Assembly (NCBI GenBank): GCA_000436755.1
Contig: FR887324.1
Span: 37,633-58,790, forward strand
Source: Clostridium sp. CAG:253
GTDB taxonomy: Bacteria > Bacillota > Clostridia > Lachnospirales > Lachnospiraceae
DNA length: 21,158 bases
Direction of reading: 5' to 3'
Both the position numbers and the translations under genes were made by a program. Numbering within the stretch: position 1 is the first letter of the stretch; each line of letters opens with the position of its first letter. Of this stretch, positions 14,130 through 21,158 are shown piece by piece. Below the pieces are notes generated by a model. The model worked only from the letters and a program-made list of their open reading frames with translations, did not search any database and had not been told where the DNA came from.

Positions 14130-15446
14130 CTAATTCTTTATTTTATCAAAGTATTCTCTGATATTCTTCTCATAGCCATTTTCCGACGGTACATAAAATT
14201 TTCTTCCAACAAGTTCATCTGGAAGATATTGCTGCTCTACATAATGATTTGGATAATCATGCGCATATTTATAACCATTGCCATGGCCAAGTTTTCCTGC
14301 ACTCTTGTAGTGTGCATCTTTAAGATGATTTGGCACTCCGCTTATCTTCTCATTCTGAACAGATGCCATCGCATCATCTATAGCCATTATTGCCGAATTA
14401 CTCTTCGGTGCAGATGCCACATATGCCGCTGCCTGTGCGAGCACTATCCTTCCCTCAGGCATTCCGAGTCTCTCAACTGCCTGTGCGGCACTTACTGCTA
14501 CGACAAGTGCCTGCGGGTCGGCATTTGATACATCCTCAGCCGCACATATCATTATTCTTCTCGCAATAAACTTTACATCTTCACCCGCATACAGCATCCT
14601 TGCAAGATAATAAACGGCTGCATCGGGGTCTGAACCTCTCATGCTTTTTATAAATGCTGATATTGTATCGTAATGATTATCACCCGTTTTATCATATCTT
14701 ACCGGTCTTTTCTGAATACATTCTCCTGCAACTTCAAGTGTTATATGAATAATACCATCCTCACCTCTGTCGGTTGTAAGTATTCCAAGCTCAATTGCAT
14801 TTAACGCTGCTCTCGCATCTCCGTTTGCCATATCCGCAAGAAATTCAAGGGCATCATCATCTATTTTTGCATTATATGAACCCATGCCTCTTTCTTTGTC
14901 ATTGACTGCTCTTAGAATAAGTTCTTTTATATCTTTTGTCTGTAATGATTTTAATTCAAATATCCTCGACCTTGATATAAGAGCGCCGTTCACTTCAAAA
15001 TATGGATTTTCTGTTGTTGCGCCTATCAAAATAATAGTACCGTCCTCGACAAACGGAAGCAGATAATCCTGCTGCCCTTTGTTAAATCTATGAATCTCAT
15101 CAACAAAAAGAATAGTTTTTTTTCCATACATGCCGGCATTGTTTTTTGCCTTCTCAATAACTTCTTCCATATCCTTTTTTCCGGCACTTGTCGCATTTAT
15201 CTGTAAAAATTCAGCACTTGTAGTATTGGCAATAACTTTTGCAAGTGTTGTCTTTCCGGTTCCCGGAGGTCCGTAAAATATTATTGAACCAAGTTTGTCT
15301 GCTTTTATGGCACGATACAGAAGTTTTCCTTTTCCGATAATATGCTGTTGCCCAACCACTTCATCAAGCGTCTTTGGTCTAAGCCTTGATGCAAGAGGCG
15401 ATTCATCTTCTTTGCTCTGTTCCCGCATATATTCAAATAAATCCAT
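14130..15446 (-). CDS. rarA: Replication-associated recombination protein A (RarA/MgsA), AAA+ ATPase
   Basis: A 438-residue cytoplasmic AAA+ ATPase acting at stalled replication forks. Family landmarks are 'PLASRLRPKTLDEVVGQQHIIG' at the N-terminus, Walker A 'GPPGTGKTT' (59-67), Walker B 'ILFVDEIHRFNKGQQD' (113-128), sensor 1 'LIGATTENPYFEVNGALISRSRIFEL', and the tetramerisation domain with 'KSMRGSDPDAAVYYLARM' and 'GVPNHLKDAHYKSAGKLGHGNGYKYAHDYPNHYVEQQYLPDEL'. Length is standard. It starts 15 bp after the yigZ-like gene, so it is probably co-transcribed with it. A weak hairpin without a T tract (14092-14102 with 14122-14132) covers its stop codon. Confidence 0.95.
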   Translation of the reverse strand: MDLFEYMREQSKEDESPLASRLRPKTLDEVVGQQHIIGKGKLLYRAIKADKLGSIIFYGPPGTGKTTLAKVIANTTSAEFLQINATSAGKKDMEEVIEKAKNNAGMYGKKTILFVDEIHRFNKGQQDYLLPFVEDGTIILIGATTENPYFEVNGALISRSRIFELKSLQTKDIKELILRAVNDKERGMGSYNAKIDDDALEFLADMANGDARAALNAIELGILTTDRGEDGIIHITLEVAGECIQKRPVRYDKTGDNHYDTISAFIKSMRGSDPDAAVYYLARMLYAGEDVKFIARRIMICAAEDVSNADPQALVVAVSAAQAVERLGMPEGRIVLAQAAAYVASAPKSNSAIMAIDDAMASVQNEKISGVPNHLKDAHYKSAGKLGHGNGYKYAHDYPNHYVEQQYLPDELVGRKFYVPSENGYEKNIREYFDKIKN

Positions 15447-15461
15447 TAACTTACTGCCTTT

Positions 15462-16109
15462 CTAAAAGATTACCGGCTCACCGTCAAGCATTGCAAAATA
15501 AATTTCTTCATCGTCATTAATCTCTGCCTTGCCAGCCGTTGCTTCAACAATCTTTTTCTTTAGTTCCTCACATTTATCAAGCGGTACTATAAGTATCATT
15601 ATAACCTTATCTGTGTACTGTGTATCCATTATCGTTATCTGCATGTTTGCAGCAATATACTGCAATTTGCCTACACCATTATAATCTGTGTCAACCACAA
15701 ATTTCTTTCCCTGCTCCTTAGTGATAATGCTGCTGTTTGCAATCCCCTCTTTCGTCGCTCCGGAATATGCTCTTACAAGCCCTCCCGTGCCAAGCAGCGT
15801 TCCTCCAAAATATCTTGTGACAATGACAAGAATGTTTATTATTCCTGCACCTTCAATCACTTCAAGTATCGGCTTTCCTGCCGTCCCCTGCGGTTCTTTG
15901 TCGTCACTGCACCTTTTCGTCTGACCGTTTTCACCAATGATATACGCAAAACAATTGTGCCTTGCATCCCAATATTTTTTTCTTGTCTGTTCTATAATTT
16001 CAAGAGCTTCATCCTCACTCTCCACTTTAAAAACATTTGCTATAAATCTTGATTTTTTTTCAACAATTTCTCCTGTTCCGCCTTCATAAACTATTTTGTA
16101 TTCTGACAT
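15462..16109 (-). CDS. YigZ/IMPACT family protein (UPF0029)
   Basis: A 215-residue protein with the IMPACT N-terminal signature: 'EKKSRFIANVFKVESEDEALEIIEQTRKKYWDARHNCFAYIIG', 'RCSDDKEPQGTAGKPILEVI' and 'VTRYFGGTLLGTGGLVRAYSGA'. It is followed by the shorter DUF1949-type C-terminal domain (about 135-205). Length fits the bacterial family. Structural work on relatives suggests nucleic-acid or translation-factor-like binding, but no reaction is established. The start codon overlaps the end of the upstream membrane protein gene by 19 bp and has GGAGGAG inside that gene, indicating translational coupling. Confidence 0.92.
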   Translation of the reverse strand: MSEYKIVYEGGTGEIVEKKSRFIANVFKVESEDEALEIIEQTRKKYWDARHNCFAYIIGENGQTKRCSDDKEPQGTAGKPILEVIEGAGIINILVIVTRYFGGTLLGTGGLVRAYSGATKEGIANSSIITKEQGKKFVVDTDYNGVGKLQYIAANMQITIMDTQYTDKVIMILIVPLDKCEELKKKIVEATAGKAEINDDEEIYFAMLDGEPVIF

Positions 16110-17131
16110 TTACTCCTCCGTACATTCTGAAATTGTGCAAACATTGATACTGCCGCACTTACTATAACTAACACATAAAAACTTGATCCTCTGCTGAGAA
16201 GCATTGCAGATACAGCCATGCTGTGTCCCATAACAGGTGCAAAAAGAGCCACAAAAAATCCTTCATTTGCACCTACTCCACCCGGAAATGGAAGTATATC
16301 TATGCATACAGATACAAAGCTCTGAAGCATAATAATCTCCAATACCGAAAAGCCTTTTCCGCCTAATGCCGTATAAACAAACCACGTCACGGCAAAATAT
16401 GAAATTCTCTGTACACAGGTTGTAAAAAATACAACAACGGCAACCTTTCCATGAGTACGCATATACTCTGCACCATCTTTATATGACTCCAAAAGAGCAT
16501 CAAGTTTTTTCTCTGCTTTTTCCTTATGTCTCACTATCCTTATTTTATGTAACAGTGTTGTTCCCATATAAGCGAGTTTTTTTGCACCCGTCTTTGAAAA
16601 AACTATTATGGAATACAAAACTATCGAAATCACATTTACTGCCATTCCGACAATAAACAGCCACATATATCCGCCGATATATTTTACGGCAAAATTAAAA
16701 TGAAATAAAAATACATACAGTTCAAATACCACAAGGACTACTTTATATATTATAGTCCAGAAAAGAAGTGTCACGGAAGATGCTCCCGCATTTATCCCTT
16801 CTTCATGCATATAGTAAACCTGCATTGGCTGTCCGCCCGATGCTGACGGTGTAATCGCATTAAAGAAAAACCCTATAAATGAATATTTGATACACCTTAA
16901 TCCCTGTTTTTTGAAATCGAGAGAATAAAGTATTATCTGCATGGAAAATCCCTCCATTATCACATAGACAAGTGCCGCAAGCATTGAAAGAACCATATCA
17001 AACTTCTTTGCACCCTTCATCGCATTTAATATGTCATTTAAATCCTGATCTTTTAAAAGCACATAAAATACTGCCGCCAAAAGCACTGCCATAAATATCA
17101 CATTCAAGTAGTATTTTTTATTTCTAGCCAT
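16091..17131 (-). CDS. LPG-synthase transmembrane-domain (UPF0104/YbhN-like) protein, second copy
   Basis: A polytopic membrane protein of 346 residues from the preferred start (MARNKKYYLN at 17131, AGGGAG five bases upstream); an ATG at 17149 would add six residues but has a weaker site. It shares the family blocks 'GFFFNAITPSASGGQPMQVYYMHEEG' and 'ILPFPGGVGANEGFFVALF' with the paralogue at 11886-12911, but overall the two differ clearly, so this is not a recent duplication. There is no soluble aminoacyl-transferase domain. It lies between the ABC permease gene and the yigZ-like gene, overlapping the latter. A lipid-flipping role is inferred from the family name only. Confidence 0.88.
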   Translation of the reverse strand: MARNKKYYLNVIFMAVLLAAVFYVLLKDQDLNDILNAMKGAKKFDMVLSMLAALVYVIMEGFSMQIILYSLDFKKQGLRCIKYSFIGFFFNAITPSASGGQPMQVYYMHEEGINAGASSVTLLFWTIIYKVVLVVFELYVFLFHFNFAVKYIGGYMWLFIVGMAVNVISIVLYSIIVFSKTGAKKLAYMGTTLLHKIRIVRHKEKAEKKLDALLESYKDGAEYMRTHGKVAVVVFFTTCVQRISYFAVTWFVYTALGGKGFSVLEIIMLQSFVSVCIDILPFPGGVGANEGFFVALFAPVMGHSMAVSAMLLSRGSSFYVLVIVSAAVSMFAQFQNVRRSKCQNTK

Positions 17132-17177
17132 TATTACTCCCTTTCCCATATCATTTTCATATATAACTAATGATAAG

Positions 17178-18878
17178 CTATTTCAGTACAAAATGCTTAG
17201 GTGCCATAAGATACGCAAGTGCATAACCTGCGATAAGACCTGCAACCGTTACCACCAGAACTATGCTTACGAAATACTGTGGAATCGTGTCTATCTGTAA
17301 ACAAGAATACGATGCGATATATATCACGCCTTTACATATCGAATATCCGACTCCCGTCTCCTTTCCACCCTCTGTGTATGGCTGGAATATATAGTACATA
17401 CACAGATACATCACTGAGTAAAAAATACTTAACAATACTATGCATCCTATTATTGACAGAAGCTTCGCCCACTGGTCAATCTTGCCAAGCAGGAATGTAT
17501 CTATTACAAATCCTACACATAAAACCAAAACCATTGGAAGCTCATTTTTCAGCATAAACCTGAGCCTTATCCTAAAATTTTTCAAAATAGCTTCCGGTTT
17601 TCTGTAATATCCGTATTTCAAAAGACTATAGTCACAATTATAAAACAATGCCTTTGTTATATTTCTTCCTGATGTTATGCAATACATAATAAATACCAGA
17701 ATTGTTATTATATTATCCATTGCTTTCCATAAATCATCTGCAAATGCATTAAATTCCTTTGCCGTCGAACCTGCCTTGAATATAAAAATTGCCACTATAC
17801 CGGCAGCCATCAGAATAAATGATATAACAGTCTTTATCTTTCTTGGCTTTGAAAATATCCTTTTATGTCTCTCAAAAAATATCGCATTAAGATATTCATA
17901 TCCCTGTTTTTCTTCAAAAATTCTTTTACCTGTCTCTTTTTCCGTAAGATCATCTGCCTCAACATCTTTATTGACTTTTGAGACATTCTCTGCGACGGTT
18001 TTCTGCTGCATTATCGTATTAAATCCTGCAAGTCTCTTTGCAACAAACGGATAATTTTTGTAAGTCACAATATATCTTATCGATGCTATCGCCAAAATAA
18101 CTGATGCTGAAAGAAATGCAGGATTGGCAGCTATAACAGATATATCCGGAAATACTGCTACATTATATTCGAGCACATATTTTGTGAACAGCAGTATAAA
18201 AGGAATCCCATATGCAGCAAAAAGCATTATGCCGACATAAGCATTATATAAAACATTCAATACCTTATTTTTATCTGTAAATGGCATTCCAAACCTGTCA
18301 TTTAAATACAGTCTTAAAGCTTCCCCTATAAAACGAAATGCTGCAAATCCTGACATATAAAGAAGTGTCGTTTTTATATTTCCATCAAATATATGCTGTG
18401 CCACAAGCATAAACACCGTGTAATATATAATCTGCGTTATCTGTGACTTAAACATCTTTATCAGAAAATATTTTCTGGCATCTATTCTCAAAAGTCCCAC
18501 CATAAGATAATCGTTTTCATCACATGCACATATTCTGCTGTTCACAAATGAACCAAGCAGAAAGTTCATAAAGAAAAATATCCAGAATATCATAATTCCG
18601 GCTTCATCAAAAACAAATTTATCCTCCTCTAACTTAGCAGCAATTATAATCACTTCCATAAGAACTGCACCAAAAAAATAGATAAACTTATAAAATATAT
18701 CTTCAATCAATGACAAAATTCCTATAAATACAGCAAGTGTTCTTTTTAATGATATTCTTGCATAAAATTCTTCCGGTATGTATTTTCCAAAAAACGGTAT
18801 TCTTTTAATAGTATATATAAATCTGTTTATTTTTTCAGCATATGATATCTGCATCTGCTGATACATCAACTCAAACAT
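17178..18878 (-). CDS. ABC transporter permease-like membrane protein
   Basis: A 566-residue protein with about twelve hydrophobic segments and a central charged stretch around residues 280-340 ('KRLAGFNTIMQQKTVAENVSKVNKDVEADDLTEKETGKR'). I do not recognise a specific family, but it starts 44 bp after an ABC ATPase gene and has the size of the fused permeases of ABC-2-like exporters. The start is well supported (GGGGGAG five bases upstream). The substrate is unknown; a peptide, lipid or antimicrobial are all possible. It is followed by an LPG-synthase-TM gene after 46 bp. Confidence 0.72.
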   Translation of the reverse strand: MFELMYQQMQISYAEKINRFIYTIKRIPFFGKYIPEEFYARISLKRTLAVFIGILSLIEDIFYKFIYFFGAVLMEVIIIAAKLEEDKFVFDEAGIMIFWIFFFMNFLLGSFVNSRICACDENDYLMVGLLRIDARKYFLIKMFKSQITQIIYYTVFMLVAQHIFDGNIKTTLLYMSGFAAFRFIGEALRLYLNDRFGMPFTDKNKVLNVLYNAYVGIMLFAAYGIPFILLFTKYVLEYNVAVFPDISVIAANPAFLSASVILAIASIRYIVTYKNYPFVAKRLAGFNTIMQQKTVAENVSKVNKDVEADDLTEKETGKRIFEEKQGYEYLNAIFFERHKRIFSKPRKIKTVISFILMAAGIVAIFIFKAGSTAKEFNAFADDLWKAMDNIITILVFIMYCITSGRNITKALFYNCDYSLLKYGYYRKPEAILKNFRIRLRFMLKNELPMVLVLCVGFVIDTFLLGKIDQWAKLLSIIGCIVLLSIFYSVMYLCMYYIFQPYTEGGKETGVGYSICKGVIYIASYSCLQIDTIPQYFVSIVLVVTVAGLIAGYALAYLMAPKHFVLK

Positions 18879-18922
18879 TCAGACTCCCCCTTCACTATCT
18901 GATAAATAGTTCTGCACTCTTC

Positions 18923-19741
18923 CTAATCATAATCATACGGGTCATAATCCGTATCTGTGGTCTGAATGTCCGGCTGTTTTACTGTCCTGCCTATTTCCAT
19001 TATAGTATCAACTGGATTTTCTTTAACATCATCGCTTATATCTGCATCTGAACTGAGCATCTCCATAAGTTTTTCTTCAAAATCCGTACTGTGGTAAACC
19101 TCTTCTGCCACACCTGATAATTTTCCTCTGTGAAGCAGCACTATCTCATCACATAAATCCTTCGCAAGCTGAAGTATATGTGTAGAAAATATGATGATAT
19201 GATCTTTTTTCATATCCATGAGCATTTCCTTCATCTCATGTGCAGCAACAACATCAAGTGAAGTAAGTGGTTCATCGAGAAGAATAATATCAGGACTTGT
19301 AATAATTGTCGCAAGCATCTGCATCTTGTTTTTCATCCCATGCGAATAACCTTTTATCAGTTTGTCAAGGTCACTTCTTTCAAGACAAACCATGTCAGCA
19401 TATTCTTCCGGTGTTTTAATATTTTTTATTTTCTTTTTGTTTATGTCAGTAAAAAACTTTATAAACTCATAGCCCGTCAAAAATTCTGGAAGTATAGGTG
19501 TTGAATAAACATATCCTATCTTTTCATAATCCATGCTTTCATTGTTTTCTTCATCCTGAATATATATTTTTCCGCTGTCAAAATCCATCTCACCGCTTAT
19601 GCAGTTAAACAATGTTGTTTTTCCGGCTCCGTTTCTTCCAAGCAGACCATATATCTTTCCTTTTTCAAAAGAATACTCTGCTCCCCTAATAATACTCTTT
19701 TCCTCAAAACTTTTAACAAGCTTTTCAATTTTCAATTCCAT
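18923..19741 (-). CDS. ABC transporter ATP-binding protein
   Basis: A 272-residue ATPase. Walker A is 'GRNGAGKTT' (35-43), Walker B 'IILLDEP' (152-158), the D loop 'SLD' and the switch histidine His188 ('IIIFSTHIL'). The signature motif is the non-standard 'YSHGMKNKM' (132-140) in place of LSGGQ, as often seen in ABC-2 exporter ATPases. The last 60 residues form an acidic, Thr/Tyr-rich tail ('DTDYDPYDYD') beyond the usual domain. It starts 24 bp after proA and precedes its probable permease. The export role is inferred from family resemblance; the substrate is unknown. Confidence 0.9.
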   Translation of the reverse strand: MELKIEKLVKSFEEKSIIRGAEYSFEKGKIYGLLGRNGAGKTTLFNCISGEMDFDSGKIYIQDEENNESMDYEKIGYVYSTPILPEFLTGYEFIKFFTDINKKKIKNIKTPEEYADMVCLERSDLDKLIKGYSHGMKNKMQMLATIITSPDIILLDEPLTSLDVVAAHEMKEMLMDMKKDHIIIFSTHILQLAKDLCDEIVLLHRGKLSGVAEEVYHSTDFEEKLMEMLSSDADISDDVKENPVDTIMEIGRTVKQPDIQTTDTDYDPYDYD

Positions 19742-19765
19742 CCTATTATCCTGTTCTTTCTTAAA

Positions 19766-21016
19766 TCATTTTCTTATCTGTCCATCTCCATTTATAAGAT
19801 ACTTCATTGTCGTAAGTTCCCTAAGTCCCATAGGACCTCTTGCATGAAGCCTCTGTGTTGATATTCCTATCTCAGCTCCAAATCCAAATTCGCCTCCGTC
19901 CGTAAATCTTGTCGAACAGTTTACATATACGCATGCACTGTCAATCTCCCTTTGGAACTTTTCGGCATTTTTAAGATTGTTTGTGATTATGCATTCTGAA
20001 TGTCCCGTAGAATACTTTGATATGTGCTCAATAGCTTCATCTATATCATCTACAACTTTCACAGCCATTATATAATCATCAAACTCTGTGGCATAGTCAA
20101 GCTCTGTGGCTTTTTTTATGCCATCTCCGAGTATTTCTCTCGTTCTGTCACATCCTCTTACATCTACATCAAACTTTTTAAACTCATCCATGAGCTTTGG
20201 AAGAAACTCCTTTGCAGCTGATTTATGTACAAGGCATGTCTCAAGTGCATTGCATACACTTGGACGCTGTGTTTTTCCATTATTTGTCACTGATACAGCC
20301 ATGTCTATATCAGCACTTTCATCTATATAAATATGACAATTACCGCTTCCTGTTTCTATAACAGGCACGGTTGCATTTTCAACTACAGCTTTTATAAGTC
20401 CTTTTCCGCCTCTCGGAATAAGTACATCAATATAACCGTTTGCCTTCATCATCTGATTCGAGCTTTCCCTTGAAGTATCCTCGACAAGCTGAATTATATC
20501 TTTTTGAATACCACACTCTTCTACCGAAGTTCTCATTATATCCATAAGAATTTTGTTTGAATTTATAGCCTCTTTTCCACCTCTGAGTATAGCTGCATTT
20601 CCGCTTTTTATGCAGAGAGTTGCCGCATCCACTGTAACATTCGGTCTTGACTCAAATATAATACCAATGACACCCATCGGAACTCTTGTCTTTGTGATTC
20701 TCATTCCATTTGGTCTTGTGTATCCCTCGATAACCTCACCTACAGGGTCATTTAATCCCGTCAGATAAATACATGCATCTGCTATGTCATTTATCCTTTC
20801 AGGTGTAAGACGCAATCTGTCAACCATGGCATCTGTTATACCGTTTTCTTTCGCCATCGCCGTATCTTTTTCATTTTCACTAAGTATAACATCAATATTT
20901 TTTCTCAAATTCTGTGCTATTTTTTCAAGAATTTCATTTTTCTTTGCTGTCGATGCCGTTGCAATGCTCTTTTTTGCTTTCTTTGCAGCTTCACCGAGTT
21001 GTTCGATATAATTCAT
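19766..21016 (-). CDS. proA: Gamma-glutamyl phosphate reductase (proline biosynthesis)
   Basis: A 416-residue cytoplasmic enzyme that reduces gamma-glutamyl phosphate to glutamate semialdehyde with NADPH, the second step of proline synthesis. Family landmarks are 'VPMGVIGIIFESRPNVTVDAATLCIKSGNAAILRGGKEA' (112-150), 'LIPRGGKGLI', 'ETGSGNCHIYID' and the catalytic cysteine Cys255 in 'QRPSVCNALET'. 'GEFGFGAEIGISTQRLHARGPMGL' closes the conserved part. Length is standard. The start has GGAGGGG eight bases upstream. proB usually lies just upstream of proA, but here the upstream 50-150 bp hold a tnpB-like remnant instead. The ABC exporter genes follow closely. Confidence 0.96.
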   Translation of the reverse strand: MNYIEQLGEAAKKAKKSIATASTAKKNEILEKIAQNLRKNIDVILSENEKDTAMAKENGITDAMVDRLRLTPERINDIADACIYLTGLNDPVGEVIEGYTRPNGMRITKTRVPMGVIGIIFESRPNVTVDAATLCIKSGNAAILRGGKEAINSNKILMDIMRTSVEECGIQKDIIQLVEDTSRESSNQMMKANGYIDVLIPRGGKGLIKAVVENATVPVIETGSGNCHIYIDESADIDMAVSVTNNGKTQRPSVCNALETCLVHKSAAKEFLPKLMDEFKKFDVDVRGCDRTREILGDGIKKATELDYATEFDDYIMAVKVVDDIDEAIEHISKYSTGHSECIITNNLKNAEKFQREIDSACVYVNCSTRFTDGGEFGFGAEIGISTQRLHARGPMGLRELTTMKYLINGDGQIRK

Positions 21017-21047
21017 CTGTCAATCCCCTCCATTTTACATAAACGAT

Positions 21048-21158
21048 TTACCTAACTAAAAGTCGTGAACTACCCATTGTCTTAAGCCAATTGGCTTCCT
21101 GCTTCATCGACCTCGTAACCTACTATCTCCACAGGCGTTAATTTGGGCAGTCCCTGCC
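21048..21158 (-). pseudogene. 3' end of an IS200/IS605-type tnpB, apparently frameshifted, at the window edge
   Basis: Reading inward from the window end on the - strand, one frame gives 'AGTAQINACGDSRLRGR' and a stop (21104-21106). The next frame gives 'RSMKQEANWLKTMGSS' and stops at 21048. 'GTAxINACGD' and 'S(M/V)KQEA' are recurrent C-terminal motifs of TnpB/OrfB proteins in Firmicutes and normally lie in one frame, so a single-base indel between them is likely. A perfect 14-bp palindrome AAGCCAATTGGCTT (21084-21097) followed by GGGTAGTTCAC on the - strand resembles the right-end structure of such elements. Only about 100 bp are visible, so confidence is moderate. Confidence 0.5.

Noticed and set aside
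14092..14132. Hairpin over the rarA stop codon as terminator
   Set aside because: The stem has a bulge and no following T tract, so read-through into the next gene is as likely.
13959..14528. 189-codon open frame on the + strand
   Set aside because: It runs antisense across the rarA 3' end and the small membrane protein gene, is rich in Cys, Arg and His, and has no family resemblance.
1..21158. CRISPR arrays, tRNA or rRNA genes, prophage genes
   Set aside because: No regularly spaced repeats, tRNA-like cloverleaf, rRNA sequence or phage structural genes were seen.

Overview
The window is AT-rich DNA with Gram-positive signals: strong AGGAGG-type ribosome binding sites, rho-independent hairpins, a peptide quorum-sensing (agr) locus and a DUF4364 gene. 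Together these suggest a low-GC member of the Clostridia, most likely a Lachnospiraceae gut commensal. The family assignment is inference. Only the first two genes are on the + strand; everything else is on the - strand.

Left end (1-1382): the 3' part of a TIGR01212-type radical SAM gene and a DUF4364 gene, closed by a hairpin terminator that sits between convergent genes.

Agr region (1377-7200, - strand): read in transcription order it contains agrB (AgrD-processing endopeptidase), agrD (47-aa autoinducer precursor with a CCAIL core), a secreted caspase-like (clan CD type) peptidase gene, a lipoprotein of unknown function, a LytTR response regulator (agrA) and a GHKL sensor kinase (agrC). 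agrB and agrD each have their own promoter. The two promoters share one architecture: two direct repeats with 20-bp period, 8 bp to the -35 box, then a 17-bp spacer. They look like AgrA operators for positive feedback. The peptidase gene is split by a run of twelve A (- strand). A change of one base there would fuse the signal peptide to the His/Cys catalytic part, so the putative quorum-controlled effector is either phase-variable, expressed by slippage, or recently broken. This is the most unusual system in the window.

Envelope lipid region (7210-14063, - strand): a disrupted small acidic-tailed membrane protein, a PAP2 phosphatase, a flippase-like LPG-synthase-TM protein and a CDP-alcohol phosphatidyltransferase (PssA type), ending in a terminator. 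After a 206-bp hairpin-rich inverted-repeat element comes a second group: phosphatidylserine decarboxylase, an Orn/Lys/Arg-decarboxylase family PLP enzyme and a CgeB-like glycosyltransferase. PssA and Psd together give phosphatidylethanolamine synthesis. The small membrane protein is frameshifted by a perfect 23-bp tandem duplication.

Right end (14130-21158, - strand): proA, an ABC exporter pair (ATPase and permease), a second LPG-synthase-TM paralogue, a YigZ/IMPACT protein and the AAA+ ATPase RarA are closely packed and probably form one or two operons. Immediately upstream of proA, at the window edge, is what looks like the decayed 3' end of an IS200/IS605-type tnpB with its right-end palindrome.
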